From: Algoriphagus boritolerans DSM 17298 = JCM 18970
Lineage (GTDB): Bacteria; Bacteroidota; Bacteroidia; Cytophagales; Cyclobacteriaceae
Direction of reading: 5' to 3'
Assembly (NCBI RefSeq): GCF_900108085.1
Contig: NZ_FNVR01000001.1
Location: 429,192-493,191, forward strand
DNA: 64,000 nt
The translations under genes were made by a program, and so were the position numbers. The first letter of the stretch is position 1. Each line of letters starts with the position of its first letter. This document shows positions 17,212 to 25,689 of this stretch, one piece after another. The notes beneath the pieces were generated by a model, which made no database searches, had not been told where the DNA came from, and saw nothing but the letters and a program-made list of their open reading frames with translations.

Positions 17212-17247
17212 AGTTCATTTCCTGCACACGACCAACACATATAAAAT

Positions 17248-17448
17248 AAACCCTGGATCGACCTTTCCCTTGGTTTCCTCTATGATAAGCAATTCAATAA
17301 CCTCCTCCTTAGCTCCAAGCTCCAGCTGATCCACGCCCGGAACTACCAATGGCAACTCGACCCGGCCAGTACCTCGGATTTCCCGAAAGGGGAGAACCTC
17401 ACCAGTGGGATGGCGCAGGTATCAGCGATTTATTTTTGGAAGAGGTAA
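17248..17448 (+). pseudogene. wzi: Orphan 3' end of a wzi allele
   Basis: Codes PWIDLSLGFLYDKQFNNLLL, SSKLQLIHARNYQWQLDPAS, ...MAQVSAIYFWKR and a stop at 17446-17448, matching the last 66 codons of the intact wzi at 13645-15294 with mostly synonymous changes. There is no start codon or upstream part. It is best read as the tombstone of an earlier wzi whose 5' portion was replaced or deleted. Confidence 0.85.
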
Positions 17449-17618
17449 CCACAAAGGACATTAAGAGATTATTAAACCACTAAGGACACAAAGGGATTTT
17501 GAACCACTAAGGACACCAAGGGATTTTGAACCACTAAGGACACCAAGGGATTTTGAACCACTAAGGACACAAAGGGCACGAAGAAATTTTTAAAAAGCTT
17601 TGTGTTCGTTGTGCGCTT
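17449..17618. repeat. 27-bp tandem repeat, four units (second array)
   Basis: Units begin at 17475, 17502, 17529 and 17556 with the same 27-bp period as the first array and the same flanks (ggacattaagagattatta on the left, cacgaagaaatttttaaaaagc and gttcgttgtgcgctt on the right). The linker between cores is ggattttg here rather than gaatttg. Similarity to copy 1 ends at about 17618, where unrelated sequence begins. Confidence 0.85.
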
Positions 17619-18105
17619 CCCAGATTCAAGTAATTAATGCAACACTTCACCGGTTTGTCACTTCCAAAAAATGTCCAGTCCTTCCACATATTGACCCGTT
17701 TGATGGAGTCAACCCACAGACTGTACCGTATCTTACCTGTCTAAAATTTGATCGTTCTTATCATTTCGAAGAATCTTAACTTCAAAGGCTATAAAAAATT
17801 CAATATTTAAGCTGATTTTTCTTCCTGATTTTTAAGTTTTCCCGTTTTGTTTCAGAATTTTTCACGTTATTTGCCATTGAAAATTTGGAGAAATTCTAAG
17901 TATAAAAAAAAATCTTTCTCTTTAAAAAAATATCAAACCCAAAAAAATGCACTTTAAAATCAAGAATTTTTTTTTCAAATTAAAATTGTCTTGATTTTGC
18001 ATTTTTCAAAGAGGTGGGGTGTAAATTATTTTATTGTTAAAAAGTAGGTATAGTAATTGCTGAATTTTAAATTCACGTTCCTATTTACTTTTAAACCAGT
18101 CTATT
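17619..18105. other. Gene-free stretch upstream of the WecA-like gene
   Basis: About 490 bp with no plausible ORF. The right half (17760-18090) is very A/T-rich with several T and A homopolymers (for example 17960-17985), typical of a promoter region for the + strand operon starting at 18106. I see no convincing match to the Bacteroidota -33/-7 consensus and no riboswitch-like structure. Confidence 0.5.
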
Positions 18106-19263
18106 ATGTACTATATTTTAGCTGCTATCACATCTTTTTCTATTGGCTTTCTTTTAACTCCAATAATCATCTCAATACTTAGAAAGGCGAAAATCGGCGA
18201 TGCTCCCGGAGGTAGGAAAATCCATAAGAATTTCACCCCTTCCATGGGAGGGATTGGTTTTGTGGTAGCCACCTTTATTACCTTGGCTATTTGGGGCTGG
18301 CAATTTCCCCTTCCTGATATCCGATTTTTGTTGGGGGCCATTGGGCTGATGTTTATCGTAGGTCTTCGTGACGATATGGTCGAATTGAAAGCCAATCATA
18401 AACTTGCCGGACAGCTGGTAGCAGTTTTGATTGTGGTGATAGCCGGTGATATCCGGATCAAAGAGTTTCATGGATTTCTGGGTATTCAGGAACTTCCTCT
18501 TTTATTCAGTTATGCATTCACCTCATTTGTTTTGTTGGCTTTAACCAACGCCTTTAATCTTATCGATGGCTTGGATGGACTTGCAGGTACAATTGCCTCT
18601 ATTTCACTTAGCTTTTTGGGTGTATGGTTTTACATTCAGGGATTGGAAAGTTATGCCGTATTGAGTTTATCCCTGCTGGGTGGCGTATTAGCTTTTATGG
18701 CCTTCAACTGGCATCCTGCCAAAATATTCATGGGCGACACGGGTTCATTGACTTTAGGTTTTGCCATGGGGAGTCTGGTGGTAGCCTTTATGGAAAACAA
18801 CGCGGCACTTCCTGCTGATGCTTTTCTTCGGTTGGAACCTTCATTTACAGCCGGCATTGTGTTGATGATCTATCCGCTTTATGATATGGCGAGAGTTTTT
18901 ACCCGTAGGATCTCTCAAGGAAAGCACCCCATGACAGCAGATAAAAGCCATGTTCATCACTTTCTGATGCGGATGGGGCTTAAACACAATGAAGTAGCTT
19001 TGACTTTAGGACTTTTACAATTATGCCTTATAAGCTTAGTATTTATTTCCGGTGATTTTTCCGACAATGTTGTTCTCCCTTTACTTTCGGCAGTGGTATT
19101 GTTTTTAGGATATCGATTGGATAACGTTACGGTCAAATATGTTAAAAAGAATGTTTTAAAATCCCCAAAGATACTGGAAATGAGGAATTTAGATTCGATA
19201 CAAAAATCCAAGATTAAGGTGGAAAGAGAAATCGTGGATTCAGGAAAAATGAACCTTAATTAA
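18106..19263 (+). CDS. WecA/TagO-like undecaprenyl-phosphate sugar-1-phosphate transferase
   Basis: A 385-residue membrane protein of the MraY/WecA superfamily with about ten or eleven membrane segments. NAFNLIDGLDGLAG (about residue 148) holds the D-x5-DGLDGL block, FMGDTGSL (about 208) the second Mg/UDP site, and KSHVHHFLMRMGL (about 283) the HIHH-type loop that distinguishes WecA/TagO from MraY. It would transfer GlcNAc-1-P (or a related HexNAc-1-P) from UDP-sugar to undecaprenyl phosphate and start glycan assembly. A strong intrinsic terminator follows at 19292, so it is likely its own transcript. Confidence 0.88.
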   Translation: MYYILAAITSFSIGFLLTPIIISILRKAKIGDAPGGRKIHKNFTPSMGGIGFVVATFITLAIWGWQFPLPDIRFLLGAIGLMFIVGLRDDMVELKANHKLAGQLVAVLIVVIAGDIRIKEFHGFLGIQELPLLFSYAFTSFVLLALTNAFNLIDGLDGLAGTIASISLSFLGVWFYIQGLESYAVLSLSLLGGVLAFMAFNWHPAKIFMGDTGSLTLGFAMGSLVVAFMENNAALPADAFLRLEPSFTAGIVLMIYPLYDMARVFTRRISQGKHPMTADKSHVHHFLMRMGLKHNEVALTLGLLQLCLISLVFISGDFSDNVVLPLLSAVVLFLGYRLDNVTVKYVKKNVLKSPKILEMRNLDSIQKSKIKVEREIVDSGKMNLN

Positions 19264-19291
19264 AATTTCAATCGTGTTGATTACCTAATTT

Positions 19292-19312
19292 AAGCCCTTT
19301 TGGGCTTTTTTT
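19292..19312 (+). terminator. Intrinsic terminator after the WecA-like gene
   Basis: A perfect 6-bp stem aagccc/gggctt with a TTTT loop (19292-19307) followed by a T run, about 30 bp after the stop codon. Confidence 0.8.
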
Positions 19313-19394
19313 ATTTGGTGTCGAGCCATAATTGGTTTGCTTTTTGTATTTAAAGTATTAAGTTTATCCAGTTCTATAAATCTATTTCACCCGA

Positions 19395-20531
19395 ATGCCG
19401 TATAAACTTCCCCTTTCGTCCCCTATCTTCGATGGTAATGAAAGTTTATATATGCAACAAGCACTTAGTTCTGGACAACTGGCAACTAACGGGGAATTTA
19501 TCTCCAAATTCGAAAATAAACTTTCAAAGAAAATTAAGCAACATCAGGCTGTTGCTTTAAACTCAGGTACTTCTTCCCTGCACTTAGGATTGGTATTATT
19601 GGGTGTAGGTCCGGGGGATGAGGTGATCTGTCAGTCCTTTACGTTTTGTGCCTCAGCCAATCCAATTGTCTATCTGGGAGGCACCCCGATTTTTGTGGAT
19701 AGTGAGGAGGACACTTGGAATATTTCTCCCGAACTTCTCGAAGATGCGATCATGAGTAGGATTGCTTTGGGTAAAAAGCCAAAGGCAATCGTGGTCGTTC
19801 ATTTGTTTGGCATGCCAGCCAAAATGAAGGAGATTATGGAAATAGCCGGAAGATATACTATTCCGGTCTTAGAGGACGCAGCCGAAGCCGTTGGGAGTAC
19901 CTATAAGGGACATTCCTGTGGGACGTTTGGAAAAGTCGGCGTATTCTCTTTCAACGGAAATAAAATTATAACTTCCGGCGGAGGAGGTGCTTTGATTTCG
20001 GATGAGGTCAGCATAATCGAAAGAGCCAAATACCTATCCACGCAGGCCAGGGAAGATCTGCCTTACTATCAGCACTTAGAAATCGGATATAATTATCGAA
20101 TGAATAATATGGCTGCGGCTATAGGCTTGGCGCAGCTTGAAAAATTGGATGGTTTGATTTCTAAGCGGAGATTGATAAATCATCGGTATAGATTGCTTTT
20201 CGAGGGTTTTCAAGGGGTAAGTTTTCAAACCGAAACGGAGGAATCCCAATCCAATTACTGGTTGACCACAATCCTTATCGACAAGCCTCAAACCGGCTTT
20301 TCCAATGACAAACTTAGGATTGCCCTGTTTAAAAACGGAATTGAAACCCGGTTTTTATGGAAGCCGCTACACCTTCAACCCGCCTACCGAAGCGTACCCT
20401 TCTACGGTGGGCACATAGCTGAAAAAATGTTTTTAAAAGGGCTTTGCCTTCCCAGTTCTGCAAATATGACCTTCGAGGATCAAAAGAAGGTATTTGGGGT
20501 TTTTGAAAAAGAGCTTAGTAAAATATCCTGA
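19395..20531 (+). CDS. DegT/DnrJ/EryC1/StrS aminotransferase (PglE-like)
   Basis: A 378-residue PLP enzyme. LNSGTSSLHLGL (about residue 55) is the phosphate-binding block, VLEDAAEAVGS (about 157) holds the pyridine-ring aspartate, and the Schiff-base lysine is K190 in SFNGNKIITSGGGG. This is the class that aminates 4-keto-6-deoxy UDP-sugars, such as PglE making UDP-4-amino-4,6-dideoxy-GlcNAc. The membrane dehydratase at 21635 would supply the 4-keto substrate, and the PglC-like transferase just downstream would use the product. Its end overlaps or abuts the sugar transferase. Confidence 0.88.
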   Translation: MPYKLPLSSPIFDGNESLYMQQALSSGQLATNGEFISKFENKLSKKIKQHQAVALNSGTSSLHLGLVLLGVGPGDEVICQSFTFCASANPIVYLGGTPIFVDSEEDTWNISPELLEDAIMSRIALGKKPKAIVVVHLFGMPAKMKEIMEIAGRYTIPVLEDAAEAVGSTYKGHSCGTFGKVGVFSFNGNKIITSGGGGALISDEVSIIERAKYLSTQAREDLPYYQHLEIGYNYRMNNMAAAIGLAQLEKLDGLISKRRLINHRYRLLFEGFQGVSFQTETEESQSNYWLTTILIDKPQTGFSNDKLRIALFKNGIETRFLWKPLHLQPAYRSVPFYGGHIAEKMFLKGLCLPSSANMTFEDQKKVFGVFEKELSKIS

Positions 20532-20532
20532 T

Positions 20533-21165
20533 GTGAATTACCCTGATTTTTGGAAGAGGGTTGTCGATGTTGTTCTTGCTTTCTTCATGCTTCTTGTGCT
20601 TTTCCCGGTTTTCTTGGCCTTGTTTCTTGGTATTTCAATTTACCTTGGTGGATCTCCATTCTTTTTTCAGAATCGACCGGGAAAAGGAGCCAAAGCATTT
20701 CGGATTATTAAATTCAAAACAATGCTGGACATCCGTGGTCAATCCGGTGAGTTACTTCCCGACGAAAAAAGGATAACCACCTTGGGTAAAATCATCCGAA
20801 AAATGTCTCTTGATGAAATACCACAATTGATCAATGTCCTGAAAGGGGATATGAGTTTGGTTGGACCCCGTCCACTGTTGACTGAATATCTGCCCCTGTA
20901 TGACCCTGTCCAAGCCAAGCGACATCAGGTCAGGCCCGGCGTGACGGGTTGGGCACAGATAAATGGTCGTAATGCGATCAGTTGGCAACAGAAGTTTGAA
21001 TACGATGTCTGGTATGTGGACCACCTTTCGTTTGCACTTGATCTAAAAATACTTTTTCAAACACTTTGGAATGTGATCAGAGGAAAGGGAGTAAGTCAGC
21101 AAGGACACGTGACAGTCGGGAAATTTATTGGAAATCAAAAGCCAAGAGATGTTACCAAGGCTTGA
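20533..21165 (+). CDS. PglC/WcaJ-type initiating sugar transferase
   Basis: The bacterial sugar transferase domain (about 210 residues) has one N-terminal membrane segment (VVDVVLAFFMLLVLFPVFLA), then FKTM, KMSLDEIPQLINVLKGDMSL, VGPRPLL and RPGVTGWAQINGRN, the standard blocks of PglC-like polyprenyl-phosphate hexose-1-phosphate transferases. These use a phospho-enzyme formed on the aspartate before the E of LDEIP. The start is uncertain: GTG at 20533, directly after the aminotransferase stop, is preferred; TTG at 20494 would give a 38-bp overlap. The substrate is probably the UDP-diNAc-bacillosamine-like sugar made by its neighbours (inference). Confidence 0.85.
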   Translation: MNYPDFWKRVVDVVLAFFMLLVLFPVFLALFLGISIYLGGSPFFFQNRPGKGAKAFRIIKFKTMLDIRGQSGELLPDEKRITTLGKIIRKMSLDEIPQLINVLKGDMSLVGPRPLLTEYLPLYDPVQAKRHQVRPGVTGWAQINGRNAISWQQKFEYDVWYVDHLSFALDLKILFQTLWNVIRGKGVSQQGHVTVGKFIGNQKPRDVTKA

Positions 21166-21634
21166 TTTGGGAGGGATTTAATCACACTTTTTTTTCAGGT
21201 CCTGTTCCTTATGGACAACTTTTCGAAAACTCATTTTTCGGCATGATTATCCGCTTCTTTGCCAGGAACCCAGCTCATTATTGGAAATGGAGCCAAATTC
21301 TAATTTGAAGGCACTCTCCGGTATTCTGTCTTTCGTGCTGCGCGCAGTCGAAGGATCCAGCCCCTATCCCATGGCAATTTCGTTTATCGGCCGAATAGCG
21401 CATATCCGTATTTTTCTTTACAGCTGAAATCCGAAGAGTCTAACAAGTACGTATTTTTAAATGCAAGATTTCCGATTCGGAAGAATAAAAGGATTATACA
21501 AATCTTCAAAAAGCAATTATTATCCTACAAAAAATTCTAAATTGTAGAAAATGAAAAAATCTCCGTATTTTGCGAGTAGATTGTGAATAAATAGTGCGAA
21601 TAATAGATTTTGACTATTTGAAAATAACTCTACT
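21166..21634. other. Gene-free stretch between sugar transferase and CapD-like gene
   Basis: About 470 bp. No ORF with family resemblance was found. Near 21275-21305 one frame reads LIIGNGAKF and stops, which recalls the first residues of a PglD-type acetyltransferase, but it is too short to call. At 21339-21352 there is a ctgcgcgcagtcgaag element of a type often dispersed in Bacteroidota intergenic DNA. The last 100 bp are AT-rich and probably hold the promoter of the next gene. Confidence 0.45.
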
Positions 21635-23545
21635 ATGAATTTTTTAACAAGGCTTAAAATCCTTCCTCGATGGATTATTGCTGCTCTGGACTCGATAATA
21701 CTCTTCCAATGTGCGCTGTTTGGATACTTGGTCAGGTTCAACTTTGAACTCGATTTAATCGAACAAAATGATGCATTTGCCGGAAGTTTCATCTTTATGG
21801 TTGGAGGACTTTTGGTTATGCAAAATACCCGAAGCTATGAAGGCATCGTTCGACATACGGGTTTCCATGACGGTTCCAATATTTTCAAAACCGTCCTGAT
21901 TACCTTTATCCTATTCCTTTTCCTTAATTTTTTCCATGGTAATTTTCTGAATGACAGGTTTTTACTTCCTACTTCAGTTTTAATTATTGCAAGTTTATCG
22001 TCGATGTTTTTGTTGATCTTTTACCGATTATTGGTAAAAGAAATCTTCGTTTATCTCAAAGGCGGTTTTTCTCAAAAAGATCTTCGTCATGGAGTGATTT
22101 TTGGAGCAGGCGAAGCAGGCATTATTGCTCAGGAAGCTATTAAGAATGACAGCAAAAGCCAGATTAACATCGTTGCCTTTTTGGATGATGACTCCAAAAA
22201 GGAAGGAAAAAACATTGACGGAAAGCGGATTTACAAAGGTTTGGGTGATCTCGAAAAACTGGTTATGCAGTTTGGGGTCACTGAATTGATTATAGCAATC
22301 CGGGATCTCTCAGTTCATCGAAAGAATGAAATCATCGATGAATGCCTCAGATTAAACGTATCGGTGTCAATGGTTCCTCCTGTTGACCAATGGATAAATG
22401 GGGGACTTACCGTAGGTGCCATCCGGGAAATTAAGATTGAGGATCTTCTAAGCCGGGAGGAGATTATTCTCGACAATCCAAGAATCGAAGAAGATCTGAA
22501 AGGTAAAATCGTATTGGTTTCCGGCGCAGCCGGTTCGATAGGATCTGAGCTTTGCAGGCAGATTTCTCACTATCATCCAAAGCTGATCATCATGTTGGAT
22601 ATTGCTGAGTCACCACTTTACGATATCGAACAGGAATTTCGGGAACAACATCCGGGATGTCCCATTAAGGTTATCCTGGGAGATGTGAAGAATAAAAAGA
22701 AGATGAAGGAAGTCTTCAAAGAATCCAAACCTCAGGTGGTTTTTCATGCTGCTGCTTACAAGCACGTACCCATGATGGAAAAATATCCCGAAGAGGCCAT
22801 TCATGCTAATGTAATAGGTACTAAAATCCTGGCTGATCTGTCAGTGCTAGCTCAGGTTGAAAAGTTTGTATTTGTCTCCACCGATAAGGCTGTGAACCCT
22901 ACCAACGTGATGGGAGCCACCAAAAGGGCAGCAGAAATGTATGTGCAGGCCCTTAATGAGTATTTGGAGGTAAATCATAAAAAATACCATACCCGATTTA
23001 TTACAACCAGATTTGGAAATGTGTTGGGTTCAAATGGCTCAGTAATTCCGCTGTTCAAAAAGCAAATCATGAATGGGGGACCCATTTCCGTGACCCATCC
23101 GGAGATTACCCGATATTTTATGACCATACCTGAGGCTTGTCAACTGGTATTGGAAGCAGGCGTAATGGGAGAAGGAGGGGAGATCTTCGTTTTTGACATG
23201 GGTGAACCGATCAAAATTTTGGATTTGGCTAAGAAGATGATTCAACTTTCGGGGAAGAAAGTGGATACGGATATCAAAATCCAGTTTACCGGATTACGAG
23301 AAGGTGAAAAGCTCTATGAAGAATTGCTCAATGATTTTGAGACAGTGAAGATTACACACCATCCGAAAATTAAAATCGCTCATGTTCAGACGTCCTCCTA
23401 CCACAGAATTGATGGACAGATCGAATTTTTCCATGAATTACTGGGGAAAAATAACGAAACTGATCTGGTGAGACATTTGAAAGCCCTGGTGCCTGAGTAC
23501 ATTTCCAATTCCTCCAGATTCGAGGTTTTGGATCGGATGAATTAA
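21635..23545 (+). CDS. Membrane UDP-sugar 4,6-dehydratase, PglF/CapD-like
   Basis: A 636-residue protein. Four N-terminal membrane segments (about 15-135) precede a CoA-binding-like Rossmann domain (FGAGEAGIIAQEAI near 156) and a C-terminal extended SDR domain with VSGAAGSIGSELCRQI (NAD site, about 294), HAAAYKHVPMME and the catalytic STDKAVNPTNVMGATKRAAE block (about 414). PglF/WbpM enzymes convert UDP-GlcNAc to the 4-keto-6-deoxy sugar, the substrate of the aminotransferase at 19395. The length is typical of the membrane class. A terminator follows. Confidence 0.9.
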   Translation: MNFLTRLKILPRWIIAALDSIILFQCALFGYLVRFNFELDLIEQNDAFAGSFIFMVGGLLVMQNTRSYEGIVRHTGFHDGSNIFKTVLITFILFLFLNFFHGNFLNDRFLLPTSVLIIASLSSMFLLIFYRLLVKEIFVYLKGGFSQKDLRHGVIFGAGEAGIIAQEAIKNDSKSQINIVAFLDDDSKKEGKNIDGKRIYKGLGDLEKLVMQFGVTELIIAIRDLSVHRKNEIIDECLRLNVSVSMVPPVDQWINGGLTVGAIREIKIEDLLSREEIILDNPRIEEDLKGKIVLVSGAAGSIGSELCRQISHYHPKLIIMLDIAESPLYDIEQEFREQHPGCPIKVILGDVKNKKKMKEVFKESKPQVVFHAAAYKHVPMMEKYPEEAIHANVIGTKILADLSVLAQVEKFVFVSTDKAVNPTNVMGATKRAAEMYVQALNEYLEVNHKKYHTRFITTRFGNVLGSNGSVIPLFKKQIMNGGPISVTHPEITRYFMTIPEACQLVLEAGVMGEGGEIFVFDMGEPIKILDLAKKMIQLSGKKVDTDIKIQFTGLREGEKLYEELLNDFETVKITHHPKIKIAHVQTSSYHRIDGQIEFFHELLGKNNETDLVRHLKALVPEYISNSSRFEVLDRMN

Positions 23546-23591
23546 AAAAAGTACTAAGTACTAAGTACCAAGTATGTTCTTTCAAAAGAAG

Positions 23592-23614
23592 CCGCTTTCG
23601 AAGAGCGGTTTTGT
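23592..23614 (+). terminator. Intrinsic terminator after the CapD-like gene
   Basis: A 5-bp GC stem ccgct/agcgg around a TTCGAAG loop, followed by TTTTG. It lies about 45 bp after the stop codon at 23545. Confidence 0.65.
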
Positions 23615-23861
23615 ATTTCTATTCGAGTTTATTTTTTTATTTAGGTCTGCATAATTGCACACTGCCAAGCAAAGTATGGATAGGGAAACTATTTAAGTAG
23701 CTGTGGTCCGATAGCTATCGGACAGTGGACTGTCGTCCGTGGACAAGTATCTGCATCATTTTCGCATGACTTGATACTACCGTCTAGATACTTGATACTT
23801 GATACTACCATCTTGATACTTCTCCTTACCTTTGTGGTGATTTAAGGATAAATACCTTACC
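23615..23861. other. Intergenic stretch with palindrome and short repeats
   Basis: Contains a perfect 18-bp palindrome gtccgatagctatcggac at 23706-23723 and a run of tacttgata-type direct repeats at 23770-23822. A related tactaagtac repeat lies just before the terminator (23553-23575). The final 40 bp lead to the ATG at 23862. There is no coding potential. Confidence 0.6.
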
Positions 23862-25442
23862 ATGAAGAAGACTTTCACGCTACAGCTAAGCCCTGAAGAG
23901 GCTTATGATTCACAACTTTTTAAGGAAACTGTCTTAAAGAAAGCCGGATTATCTCCGCATCTCGAAGCAGCATTCGCCCGACAAACCCGGAGATCCATCG
24001 ATGCTCGTGGACGCAAAGTGATCATCAATGTGGAGGCGGAGTTATTTTTGAATGAAAAGCCCGGTTCCTTGCTGGATCATTTTCCGGCGTATCAACAAGT
24101 TCATCAAGCCGATCCAATCCTTATTGTGGGTGCAGGTCCTGCCGGCCTTTTTGCGGCATTGCGGGCAATTGAATTGGGAGTGAAGCCCATTATTATCGAG
24201 CGTGGCAAAGATGTCCGCGCCAGAAGACGTGACCTTGCCGCTATCAATAAGGAAGGAATAGTCAATCCCGATTCAAATTATTGTTTTGGTGAAGGTGGTG
24301 CCGGAACTTACTCGGATGGAAAGCTTTACACCCGATCCAAAAAGCGGGGAGACATCCGCAGAATTATGGAAATTCTCGTGGCCCATGGAGCGACTGAAGA
24401 AATTCTCGTCGATGCGCATCCTCATATCGGTACGAATAAACTTCCAATTCTTGTCGCTAAGCTCAGAGAAACCATCCTCGGATCAGGGGGAGTGATTCAT
24501 TTTGAAACTCGGGTCGAAGACCTGATTTTGGAAGCTAATGAGATTATAGGTGTGGTGACTCAAAACGGCGATGTACTCAAAGGTCTCGGTGTAATTCTAG
24601 CCACAGGGCACTCTGCCAGGGATATTTTTCAATTGCTTCACCGCAGAAATGTCCTGATAGAAGCCAAGCCATTTGCCCTTGGCGTAAGAATCGAGCATAG
24701 CCAAAATCTAATTGATCGTATCCAATACCACTGTGCCCTTGATCGGGGAGAATACTTGCCTGCTTCAGCATATTCTCTGGTTCAGCAGACTGATTTTCGG
24801 GGAAAGCAAAGAGGTGTTTTCAGCTTTTGTATGTGTCCGGGTGGATTTATCGTTCCTGCGGCTACTGCACAGGGAGAGTTGGTGGTCAATGGAATGAGTC
24901 CAAGCAGGAGAGACAGTAAGTTTGCCAATTCCGGTATGGTGGTCTCTGTGGAATTGGAAGATTTGCCCGAATATCAAAAATTCGGAGCGCTTTCTGCCAT
25001 GTATTTTCAGGCTGATATCGAGAAAAAAGCCTGGGAACTGGGGGGTAAAAACCAAGTCGCTCCCGCCCAACGGATGGTGGATTTTGTAAATCGTAAAGTA
25101 AGTTCTTCCCTGTTGGATACCTCTTATCAACCAGGTTTGGAATCGGTAGAGATGCGGGAGGTTTTGCCCGATTTTATCTCTGCTCGAATGGCAATGGCCT
25201 TCAAAGCTTTTGGTCAAAAAATGAAAGGGTATTTTACCAATGAGGCTCAGATCATAGGGGTGGAGAGTCGGACATCCTCACCGGTACGAATACCACGGGA
25301 TCGGGAGTCTTTTGAGCATCCTCAAATCAAACGGCTATATCCCTGTGGCGAGGGTGCAGGCTATGCCGGCGGCATTGTCTCCGCCGCAATGGATGGCGAG
25401 CGCTGCGCGGAAAAATTGATTGCCTCTTATGTGAAAAGGTAA
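23862..25442 (+). CDS. FAD-dependent dehydrogenase, COG2509 type
   Basis: A 526-residue flavoprotein. An N-terminal domain of about 80 residues (characteristic of COG2509 proteins) precedes the dinucleotide-binding ILIVGAGPAGLFAALRA at about residue 86. SNYCFGEGGAGTYSDGKLYT (about 139) and the C-terminal YPCGEGAGYAGGIVSAAMDG (about 489) are the family's signature FAD-contacting blocks. The family is conserved but its substrate is not established. It is a single gene, flanked by repeats upstream and a convergent small membrane-protein gene downstream. Confidence 0.88.
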   Translation: MKKTFTLQLSPEEAYDSQLFKETVLKKAGLSPHLEAAFARQTRRSIDARGRKVIINVEAELFLNEKPGSLLDHFPAYQQVHQADPILIVGAGPAGLFAALRAIELGVKPIIIERGKDVRARRRDLAAINKEGIVNPDSNYCFGEGGAGTYSDGKLYTRSKKRGDIRRIMEILVAHGATEEILVDAHPHIGTNKLPILVAKLRETILGSGGVIHFETRVEDLILEANEIIGVVTQNGDVLKGLGVILATGHSARDIFQLLHRRNVLIEAKPFALGVRIEHSQNLIDRIQYHCALDRGEYLPASAYSLVQQTDFRGKQRGVFSFCMCPGGFIVPAATAQGELVVNGMSPSRRDSKFANSGMVVSVELEDLPEYQKFGALSAMYFQADIEKKAWELGGKNQVAPAQRMVDFVNRKVSSSLLDTSYQPGLESVEMREVLPDFISARMAMAFKAFGQKMKGYFTNEAQIIGVESRTSSPVRIPRDRESFEHPQIKRLYPCGEGAGYAGGIVSAAMDGERCAEKLIASYVKR

Positions 25443-25450
25443 GGGGCTGC

Positions 25451-25642
25451 TTATTTCACGCCCAAAAGCCGAAACGGAAGCATAAAAATATTTCTGACCA
25501 AATCGAAACTCAACTCCACTGCAAACCCCAATAAGCGGAAAGGAAGCAATAATAGCCAAACAAAAGGGTAAAGAATCAAGGCTAAGGTGGCTATCGGCCA
25601 GCAAATGATAAAGAGAATTATCCAAAGAAGAAACGTGAGCAT
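25451..25642 (-). CDS. Small membrane protein, 63 residues
   Basis: A very hydrophobic 63-residue protein with two likely membrane segments: one from about residue 3 to 33 (rich in Leu/Ile/Trp) and a second, amphipathic one with LLPFRLLGFAVELSF and a closing LPFRLLG. The internal repeat LPFRLLG occurs twice, near residues 33 and 56. Its composition is protein-like and it lies convergent to the flavoprotein with an 8-bp gap, which favours a real gene over a shadow. I recall similar short proteins in Bacteroidota, but no function is known. Confidence 0.6.
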   Translation of the reverse strand: MLTFLLWIILFIICWPIATLALILYPFVWLLLLPFRLLGFAVELSFDLVRNIFMLPFRLLGVK

Positions 25643-25689
25643 GGTCGGTTGTTTTATTATCTAGAATCAAAAGGCATTCCAAGCATAGA

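Noticed and set aside
15321..17582. 27-bp repeats considered as a CRISPR array
   Set aside because: Units are contiguous with no unique spacers, and there are no cas genes anywhere in the window.
21066..21308. 80-residue + strand ORF overlapping the end of the sugar transferase
   Set aside because: Its first third is the transferase gene in another frame, and the remainder has no recognisable pattern.
21270..21310. LIIGNGAKF read as a relic of a PglD acetyltransferase start
   Set aside because: Nine residues are too few to distinguish from chance; kept only as a remark in the intergenic entry.
24765..25217. 150-residue minus-strand ORF inside the flavoprotein gene
   Set aside because: Fully antisense to a clear COG2509 gene, with a composition typical of a shadow frame.
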